Shown one piece after another: positions 56,538-64,000 of a DNA stretch of 64,000 bases. The stretch's first letter is position 1, and each line of letters begins with the position of its first letter. Below the pieces are notes generated by a model, which did not search any database, was not told where the DNA came from, and saw only the letters and a list, made by a program, of their open reading frames with translations. This stretch comes from Oegoconia quadripuncta (taxonomy: Eukaryota; Arthropoda; Insecta; Lepidoptera; Autostichidae). The stretch is from the NCBI GenBank assembly GCA_949316235.1, contig OX438743.1, positions 21,883,771 to 21,947,770 of the forward strand, in the 5' to 3' direction. Both the position numbers and the translations under genes were made by a program.

Positions 56538-56769
56538 CAGAAACTTATACACACACATTTCACCAATAGTCACGGATATGTTTCTTTATAACTACTTCCT
56601 TTCTAATTATTTCTCAATTATATAAAAGTTCGTTATGGAGGAGCGTGGATTCCCGCCCCAGATATTATTACTAGGTGTAGGTACTAGGAAGTCTCAACCT
56701 TAGGTAGGTATATAATTTGTATGAAGAAAAAGAATTAACCATTTTTTTTATCTTGAGATATAGGTCATT

Positions 56770-56955
56770 CGAGATGACTTTTTTTGAAGAACATAGTACA
56801 AGGAAAGAGAAAAAGATGAAGACATAGGCCCAATTACTTCGACCAATGTGAAAGAAAAGGTGAATGTCGTGTCGTACCAAGAGGTTACATCGAGGACGGA
56901 GAGGCGTGGTCGTTACCTACCCTACCGACAATAGCATAGCTCTTAAATTGAAGAA
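56770..56955 (+). mobile_element. Decayed copy of the LINE fragment at 42330
   Basis: gtgaatgtcgtgtcgtacc and aagaggttacatcgaggac match 42425-42465; no open frame. Confidence 0.55.
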
Positions 56956-57475
56956 AATGAAGATAGCCTGACTGACGTGATTATAGAATGTAGTTTCTGC
57001 AAACTTTTGGCGCGCAGACGCCGTCGCTAAACTAAGCTAAATGTACGTTAGGCATCCATAATGACAATTATACAACATTCCTAAACCACTTCATAACGCC
57101 CGGTACGGTCAAGTTACAATTTACCTACACTATGGCAAGTAAGTAGTACTTGTACCATAATGTAGTCTGTGGTAAGAGCCTCATTAGTGTATGACATAAA
57201 CCGCTTGCTGACAACACAAATTCAAAAATTTAGAAGACCTCGGAGGAAGTAAATTTTAGCAAGATAATTCAGGTATACAAAGCTCTCGTGGCGCTCGCTA
57301 TTCGTTTTCGATTAGCAAAGTTAAGCAATGTCTGGTGCGATCACTCCTTGGATGGGTGAACATCTCCCTTTTATATAATTCTGCACACAATCCATCCATT
57401 TTTCCTACATCTACCCTAACATACATCCATCTACAGTCAAACAAGTATAGAAGTCATAAAGTTTCTCATATAAGA

Positions 57476-57568
57476 CGGGGTTTCCGGGTCGATACGCTTC
57501 CACCTTCTGCTTCATCTTCACTTAACATCAGGTGTTACTGAGGTCAAGTGCTAACCCGTTGTGTATAA
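57476..57568 (+). mobile_element. SINE A, 3' end only
   Basis: ggggtttccgggtcgatacg to cccgttgtgtataaaag. Confidence 0.75.
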
Positions 57569-57629
57569 AAGAAAAAATTACATTGAATCTCGCATAGGAA
57601 ACTATTTCTTCCGCCTTTGACGCAAAGTG

Positions 57630-57785
57630 TTAAATCTACAATACAATACAATACAATACAAATACACTTTATTGTACAAAAGGAGGACACACATTTTACA
57701 AAACACAATACTGACAAGAGTACAATTAGACGGCCTTATCACTAAAAGCGATCTCTTCCAGGCAACCTTTGGGTGTAGGAGTATA
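57630..57785 (-). mobile_element. LINE 3' UTR fragment (third family)
   Basis: An atacaatacaata repeat leads into ctttattgtacaaa and agcgatctcttccagg, matching 47091-47210. Truncated. Confidence 0.65.
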
Positions 57786-57957
57786 ACTCTACCGTTTAGG
57801 AATTGCGTTGAATTGTTTACGTATTCTTTAAATGACTTACTTGTGTGGGACGCGTGCTAATGATCTATTTGGGATTTAGAGATTTCTAAGAATAATTGAA
57901 ATCTTCCGATCAAAACGATTCATAAAAATCTTTTTTTTTTGTGAGAGTTATTCTGCG

Positions 57958-58300
57958 CATGTCAAACTCAAACTCAAACTCAAAGCATTTTATTTCAACG
58001 TAAGATACATGATATCATTTGTTGAATGTCAATTTAAATCTATTGGAAATAAAAATAGGGCTAAGCATTTTTCGGTCAGTCGGTATTTCCAAGCTACCAT
58101 CGCTTCGGAAAGGGAAATCATCTGTGGGAAAAGAAGCGGCGCAAGAAACCCACAGGATCATTTTCTTTTCTTTTCTTTTTTTTTTATATATGAAAGTATA
58201 CAACTAATACAATTTTATAATTTTTGGTAGCTGGGCGAAGTATACTAAGCGTTTTTGTCATTCAGGTAGTCACTAATGTTGTAATAACCTTTTTTTGTTA
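57958..58300 (-). mobile_element. LINE 3' end with caaact repeat tail
   Basis: A run of caaact units leads into aaagcattttatttcaacg, and a gaagcggcgcaagaaaccc block follows; this arrangement is usual for a minus-oriented LINE 3' UTR. Confidence 0.5.
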
Positions 58301-59028
58301 ATGTTGTTTTGACATGGTTTTTAAATGTCCATCCTGTACACATCGCACGTGGAGCAAATGGTATAATTAGCAGTATTATGATCTCACGCATAAACGAACA
58401 TCCTTACAAGAGCATTATCCACGACAAGGCGGGGCATGCGGCCATCATCCTAGATTTTGAGCCAATTTTTCCGGGGTTAATAACCGGAAAACTATGTGTT
58501 TCGAACATTGATCCGCTGACATGTAAATGACACACCTACGTTTGTTTTCCCCTCGTCGCAAACCGCAAATATGCCCATAGAAACAAGTTATTCTCGTAAA
58601 AGTAAGCGAATTGTGCGGGTTCGATCTTTTTTCTTAGTATTTTCCTTGATTTGAAATCTAACTAATTTGATAATAATTAATGAAGTACACTTTATAAGGA
58701 TATAAGACGGTCCTTCGATAATAACACATTATTTTCAAAATGTTTTGCAAAACTTTCGTCCAATGGTCCAGGAGGCAACTTGCACAAACTTCAATTCAAC
58801 TTATTATTTTCTTTTTTAAATATTATTTTTAGGTCAAGGTGAAAAAGTCATTTTATACACCCGGTGATTCCTGGGATTTTTTTTTATTTTTTATGAATGA
58901 CTGGTTTTGCGTTTGACCACAATCTCACCTGATGGAAAGTGACATCTGTGCTGGATAGATGTGTGAATGTGAAAGATGGAAAGTGGGATCATTTAATCCC
59001 GCTATTAAAGTCAGGTAATATTAAATAA
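58300..59028. other. Intergenic, no gene recognised
   Basis: A 73-codon frame at 58309-58530 shows no known motif. 58886-58945 has ccacaatctcacctgatgg, a SINE-like block seen also at 24066. Confidence 0.4.
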
Positions 59029-59145
59029 TGAGAGTGAATGAAGCAAAAGAGGTGTGTCGGGATCGTAGCAAGTGGAAGTCTGTGGTCACGCCTGGTATGC
59101 AGAGGCCTACCCCTACGGGAAACAGGCATGACATTATGTATATAA
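59029..59145 (+). mobile_element. 3' end fragment of the same LINE
   Basis: Contains gaagcaaaagaggtgtgtc, gggaaacaggcatgac and attatgtat, matching 60898-60990. It lies about 170 bp upstream of the longer copy in the same direction. Confidence 0.75.
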
Positions 59146-59229
59146 AATAATATATGTAATATTAAATAATGAAAATTATTGCATTTATGTTGATGATGAT
59201 ACTGAGACATGAGATCTTAAGTATATTTT

Positions 59230-61010
59230 ATAGGCATCAAACAAACGATGCTAGGACACAGTAATTAAATTTAAAATGCATAGGTATACAAATTAGCTTG
59301 AAGAGTTTATGTTGAAGAGATGGAAGGAATATTTTGAAAGTTTATTTGATAGAGAGGAGATGCAGGTAGAAATACCTGCACGCGCCTCACATATAAGTGT
59401 CGAATCGTATGACGAAATAAGCATGGATAAGTTTCTGAAAGCGTTGAAAGGTATGAAGTCAGGTAAAGCTGTAGGGTATGACAGAGTTTCAGTCGAGACG
59501 CTGAAGGCTGGACATGGCATAGTGGCAAGTCAACTGTACCGCCTTTTTAATTTATGCTGGAGAAGCGGCCAAGTTCCATGTGACTGGTGCAAGGCTGTCA
59601 TCGTTCTGCTTTACAAAGGGAAAGGGTCACAGCAAGACTGCAAAAATTATAGAGGAATCAGCCTTCTCAGCATTGTAGGCAAATTGTATGCAAAAGTGTT
59701 AATTGAAAGGGTAATTGCCGAGACGGATGAAAAAATGTGGGACGTACAAGCAGGATTTAGAAGAGGAATGGGATGTATGGATCAGGTCTTATCCTTGTGC
59801 GATGCATAGCCGAAAAATTCCTGTCAAAAGACCAAAAAGTCTATTGCGCTTTCGTGGATTTGGAAAAGGCCTATGACAAAGTGATGAGGAATGAATTGTG
59901 GTCAGCATTGTCTATGTATGGGGTAGACAGCAACTTGATACGAGCACTGAAATCACTTTATGAAGATTCCAGTGCTTGTGTCGGGATTAATGGGGCGTAT
60001 ACTAAATGGTTTAGCATCGAGAAAGGTGTTAGACAGGGTTGTGTTGCGTCCCCATGGCTGTTTAACTTATTCATGGACAGTTGCCTGCAAATATTGAAAG
60101 AGTATGAATGTGGATTGAGAATGAATGGGTTACTCGTCAAATGTCTCCTCTATGCCGATGATCAAGTAATCCTTGCGTCGTCCCAAGAGGAGTTACAAGA
60201 GATGGTAACACTTATGAATACGGCTTTGAAAGAAAAAGGAATGAAAGTCAATGTGATTAAAACGAAAGTTATGGTATTTGAGAGAGGGGTATGTATGACG
60301 GATTGCAATATTTTGATAGACGGAGAAAAAGTGGAGCAAGTGCGTGAGTTTGTGTATTTGGGTTCACTGTTTACAAGGGATGGTAAGTGTGAGAAGGACA
60401 TCGAAAGAAGAGTGAATGCCGGAAATCAGGTAAATGGAGCACTGCATTATGAGGAGCCAGAATGTGTCCAAAAAAGCTTGTCTGGCTGCTGTTCATGGCG
60501 GGGTGCTGGTTCCAACACTGACTTACGGGAGTGAATGCTGGGTATGTCAAAAGAAGAATGAAAGTAGAATAAATGCAGTGGAAATGAGATCATTGAGAAG
60601 TATGAATGGGGTGACTCTGAAAGATAGAATTAGAAATAGTGTAATTAGGGAGTTAAGCAGTGTGAATGAAGATGTAGTGACAAAGATTGAAAAAGGTATG
60701 CTGAGAAGGTTTGGACATGTGGAGAGGATGAATGAAAGAAGACTTACGAAAGAGATATACAAAGCGAATGTGGATGGTAGTGTTGGTAGGGGAAGACCAC
60801 GGCGAACGTACCATGATCAAATCGGGGACGTCTTAAAGAAAGGCCAAGTCAAGAGTACCCTAAACCGACGAGCATGTATGAACAACCTTATGAGAGTGAA
60901 GGAAGCAGAAGAGGTGTGTCAGGATCGTAGCAAGTGGAAGTCTGTGGTCTCTGCCTACCCCAACGGGAAACAGGCGTGACATTATGTATGTATGTATGTA
61001 TGTATGTAGT
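59230..61010 (+). mobile_element. 5'-truncated LINE with reverse transcriptase
   Basis: The coding remnant is followed by a tail of repeated atgt units (about 60982-61008), typical of a LINE 3' end. No 5' endonuclease region is present, so the copy is 5'-truncated. A second 3' end of the same family lies just upstream at 59029-59145. Clade is unresolved (RTE-like or Dong/R4-like). Confidence 0.75.
59309..60979 (+). pseudogene. LINE reverse transcriptase, two frameshifts
   Basis: Three overlapping frames make one protein: 59309-about 59790, about 59790-60440 and 60440-60979. The first has the RT entry region (GKAVGYDRVS, YRGISLLS). The second has motif A (FVDLEKAYDKV), GVRQGC and the catalytic YADD within LLYADDQVILA, then FVYLGSLFTRDG. 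The third has [23 protein letters not shown] and a C-terminus ending YPNGKQA. Breaks fall near 59785-59800 and near 60445, where a related fragment at 945-1245 has extra bases (gcatgcctttatg), so this copy lost a few. Both aspartates of YADD are present, but the enzyme cannot be made in one piece. Confidence 0.8.
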
Positions 61011-61115
61011 TTATGTTCTACCAGTGATGTGGTACATAAAAATTATAGTCCAACTTTCTAAAAAGGTCTTAGAAAGACCAGACGCTCACAGCCTCTTCCG
61101 TCAGTTATCGGAGCG

Positions 61116-61410
61116 CTTGGTCGAAGTCAAAATGAGAGACGTAACACTCGTACAGCAGCATTCTGACGGATGAGCGCGATATAACGTGTGATAAACTATA
61201 TCGCGTGTGGTCATGCTACCTTTACTACTGCAGTAAAGTGTGCGTGCTAACACGCGATAGTTTTATCACGTTTTATCGCGGTCACCAGTGGGATGATAAT
61301 ATGCGATATAGTTTATAACTAATTTTATCGCGATCGTCTGTCAAAATGAGCGACATAACAGTCGTACAGTAGCATTTTGACAGATGCGCACGATATAACG
61401 TGTGATAAGC
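61116..61410. repeat. Hairpin repeat, two units
   Basis: One unit near 61125-61200, a second at 61320-61410 (gtctgtcaaaatgagcg, gcattttgacagatgcgc), joined by gcgatag/tatcgcg palindromic sequence. Confidence 0.65.
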
Positions 61411-61451
61411 ATACAAACATCCAAACTTTCGTATTTATAATTTTAGTTCTA

Positions 61452-61542
61452 GTACACCTTCCTCAAAGGCCGGCAACGCATCTGTGACCCTTTTGGTGTT
61501 GACCCGCATGCCCGTTTGCCGCCCTCTCATATAAAAAAAATA
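61452..61542 (+). mobile_element. LINE 3' end, same family as 11962
   Basis: caccttcctcaaaggccgg to ccctctcatataaaaaa with an internal deletion of the gggcggcggtgattg part. Confidence 0.7.
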
Positions 61543-62085
61543 GAGCTTTTAGGCTTCGCGAGTCCAAGTCAGAACGATTTTTTTGATTTATTCTGTATTA
61601 AAAAAAAATCTTAATTTATCCAACTGGACGGATTAAGCCCTCTTAAACTTAAAGTGTGCGTAAGTTAATATTTATCTAAAGCGTAACGCGAAGAAAACAG
61701 ATTAAAAACAGGAAAATAAAAGTAAAATAAATAAAAACACTACTAATTTTTGAGATAAAAAGCGAAACAGTAGGTTAAAAATGGCCCGTCATGAATGTAG
61801 AGATAGATCACTTTTATGCCGCAGTAAATTACAAAGTTCAATACATTGGCATTACTCCAGAAATCAGGTTAAACCCTATACTAATCAACTCGCATTATCT
61901 GCGATTTAAACTGCGAACACGTGTAGCTGCGCAGGCGCATGTTGCCACTCCGTATCGCGCGCTGACCTCACGTGCCCGGTGACAGGGATATGTACACATT
62001 TATCGTTGATTAGGTTAATCTCAATAACAAATAAATGTTTTTGTTTTTTATGGATTTATTTTTCTAAACTCAACTCTCAATAAAT

Positions 62086-62375
62086 TTTAAGATACAGAAA
62101 CTTATTCACAAAGCATATTATAAAATATCAGACTATTTAGATCATGATCAGCCCTGGACATAATCAGATCGTTCGCATGCCAGCTATTTCACAATTAATA
62201 ATGAAATTAAAAACCTTTAAAGTCTGATTTTAAAAGAGCAACTCTTCGAGTTTCTTGTTTGTTCTTCTCAGGGGAAAATTGCATTTTGAACAAGCAGTAG
62301 CTTAAAATGTAAAATTGACTAGTTTAAGTGCACTCTGTGTACCTACAAAATAAAGTATTTTTGACTTTGACTTTT
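62086..62375 (+). mobile_element. LINE 3' end (same family as 44721)
   Basis: Starts within the codons for the C-terminus, then the 3' UTR with cgagtttcttg and gggaaaattgc, ending in tgactttgactttt. Confidence 0.7.
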
Positions 62376-62708
62376 TATTTTTATCGTAAAAAATCGCGGG
62401 CAACAGCTAATAATCTTATGAACATCCATGACTCAGGAATAAATGTTAATATTCATCACACTACTAGCAACTATGATTTGAAAACAGGGTGTAAATGAAA
62501 ACAAGAAATTGTTTTTATTTATAGGCAAATTTTGAAAGTATGTTTGGTGACACTAATAATCTAGAGCAGTGGTGGGCAAACTTTCTTCATAGGGGCCAGA
62601 AAGTTTAAAATTTTTCAGACGACGGTCATAATTACCTATAGTTAAAATCCGTGTTTTGAAATCTTTTAATCATATTATAAAAACATTACATTACCAGTAT
62701 TACCATAG

Positions 62709-62792
62709 TATGTCCATGGGCGGCGGTGATTGCTTTCCATCAGGTGACCCGCATGCTCGTTTGCCGCCTTCTCATATATATAAAAAAAAAAA
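62709..62792 (+). mobile_element. LINE 3' end, same family as 11962
   Basis: Only the last 80 bp (catgggcggcggtgattgc to the A tail); sits inside a hAT-like remnant. Confidence 0.7.
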
Positions 62793-62938
62793 TACACAGT
62801 TTCACTAATGTTAGTTACAAATTACAGTTTAACAATTTTATGCGATTATAATTATCGCGGGCCATTCGAAGGACCGTCGTTGTCGACGGGCTGAATGAAA
62901 TCCTGCGCGGGCCGGAGCTGGCCCGCGGGCCGTACTTA

Positions 62939-63270
62939 GGCCCGTATTATTAAATCTATCTCAATAGAAGTCTTGAGGCTGTATCAACCGACATGCATCT
63001 TAAGCAGTTGACGCTATCTCAAGCTCCGTGTTAATTTATAACCCAATCTTGAGGGCTACTCCGCTAAGATCACTTCTCAAGTATTCGCCTCAGCGGCGAA
63101 TGAATGATACTATTAGGTTTCGTTTATTAATACGCGAATTTCTCAAGTGAGTACAGCTTGTGTATGCACGTGCTTTTCAGGTCTCAAGTTAGGTTTATTA
63201 ATCAATACGTTTACTTGAGAGCGGTCACAAAACTATTCTCAATCTTGAGAACGGTTTATTAATACGGGCC
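62939..63270 (-). mobile_element. PIF/Harbinger-like MITE next to a hAT-like end
   Basis: Both ends present, TTA at 62936-62938 and 63271-63273. Left flank is the gcccgcgggccgtac end region of a hAT-like remnant. Confidence 0.8.
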
Positions 63271-63508
63271 TTAGTCTAGTAATGATGCACTTTTAACTTC
63301 CTGTAATTTTAAAGGCCGTGATTTTTTGCACATGGATATAGTACCTGTCAGTGATAGAATAAAAAAAATCTAAGATATCGGTAGCACATGGTCCGTGCTC
63401 TTGTTTACAAAAATATAATTTATAAATTAACTTGTTTCTTTTTACATTTAATACTCTAAAGACTACGACTATGCTTAAATCTAAAACAGCGAGTTCTTGT
63501 TCTTTATG

Positions 63509-63511
<3 letters not shown>

Positions 63512-63541
<30 letters not shown>
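63512..63541 (+). repeat. (TA)n microsatellite beside the candidate LTR
   Basis: TA run of 29 bp that ends at the LTR start. Confidence 0.95.
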
Positions 63542-63544
<3 letters not shown>

Positions 63545-63718
63545 GGATAGGTGAACGGAAACAATTGGATTATGATCAACAAAACTTTAAAATAACTCTC
63601 TCGACATCTTGACAGCTTACGTCTTTCTTTTCTCCCAAAAACCAATGTTACCTGCGCAAATCTCAGAAAATAATCAAAACTAAATCATTGCTAGCCTACG
63701 AATATGAAATATCCCACA
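63541..63718 (-). mobile_element. Candidate LTR, 178 bp
   Basis: On the element strand it starts tgtgggatat and ends atcccaca, an 8 bp inverted match, 13 bp after the Pol stop. A TA repeat follows directly, which could be the target. The second LTR is outside the window, so this is an inference. Confidence 0.45.
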
Positions 63719-63731
63719 CGGCCATTCCTGA

Positions 63732-64000
63732 TCATTCATCTGCCCCAGATGAATCACAATCATCATCAACCCAAAACTTCATCAGGTCAGCGGAGCTGGT
63801 GGTATTGATAGGTCCTTCACCATGTCCTATCTTCTTGAGAGCATAGCGATCATTCCTTTTACTCGTCGTAATCTCATATGGTCCTAAGTATTTTGGACAC
63901 AACTTAGCGCCTTGTGCAAATTGCGTTCTTTTAATCGCAACCAAATCACCAGGGCTGTAATGCGTAGCTTCTTTTCTCTTCCGGTTGTAAGTCTTTATAT
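63732..64000 (-). pseudogene. Ty3/gypsy-like Pol C-terminus, cut by the window edge
   Basis: The frame comes in from the right edge: a basic stretch, PGDLVAIKRTQF, then KYLGPYEI and NDRYALKKIG, and a stop at 63732. A chromatin-binding-like tail after the integrase core of Ty3/gypsy elements has this form. The visible part is intact; nothing can be said of the rest. Confidence 0.65.

Larger units (their letters stand above)
62563..63290 (+). mobile_element. hAT-like non-autonomous remnant
   Basis: Starts cagtggtgggcaaacttt, an end I associate with hAT elements, and has gggccggagctggcccgcgg near the right. A LINE tail (62709) and a Harbinger-like MITE (62939) lie inside it; the final right end is decayed. 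Confidence 0.5.

Noticed and set aside
56307..56625. Frames through the CA repeat
   Set aside because: Low-complexity translation (runs of CV or TH) without conserved flanks.
58309..58530. 73-codon frame
   Set aside because: No motif, no splice or promoter context; probably chance.

Overview
The window is nuclear DNA of an insect, most likely a moth or butterfly. It is AT-rich, its few genes are split by GT-AG introns, and most of the rest is transposon debris. Signs of Lepidoptera are a mariner with cecropia-type ends, SINE and LINE fragments of kinds I know from moth and butterfly genomes, and a short run of the insect telomere repeat TTAGG. The species cannot be named from the sequence alone.

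Genes. (1) At 1704-3943 (+) are the last three exons of an MFSD8/CLN7-like lysosomal major-facilitator protein; its 5' exons lie left of the window or were not seen. The 3' part of its penultimate exon, with the splice donor, is repeated five times in tandem (105 bp unit). (2) At 12549-23912 (-) is a complete SLC22 organic-ion transporter gene. I could join eight coding exons with consistent splice phases into a 577-residue protein. (3) At 45797-45942 (+) is a first coding exon of a second SLC22-type transporter whose other exons were not found before the right edge. The two SLC22 starts point away from each other across about 22 kb of repeats. The two SLC22 genes and MFSD8 are all major-facilitator carriers, but nothing shows that they act together.

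Mobile DNA. Intron 2 of the SLC22 gene holds a 1.29 kb mariner with one frameshift in its transposase. A LINE with reverse-transcriptase motifs and two frameshifts lies at 59309-60985. The right edge holds the end of an LTR retrotransposon of Ty3/gypsy type. Non-autonomous families are plentiful: a tRNA-derived SINE of about 330 bp (SINE A, at least 13 copies), a second tRNA-headed SINE (SINE B), a PIF/Harbinger-like MITE with 3 bp TTA/TAA target duplications (six copies), a mariner-ended MITE of about 410 bp (four copies and a remnant), a fold-back MITE with CAGGGTG-type ends, and several lone fold-backs. Many are nested, so relative ages can be read.

Other structure. A 16-bp minisatellite (10897-11482) shows higher-order order of two unit variants. 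There are CA, TA and other microsatellites, a 240 bp direct duplication near a helicase-type ORF fragment, and two GC-rich islands (41860-41990, 45490-45620) that the repeats do not explain. No bacterial, organellar, CRISPR or certain RNA gene was seen. Family names for repeats come from memory of motifs and end structure, not from a database search.
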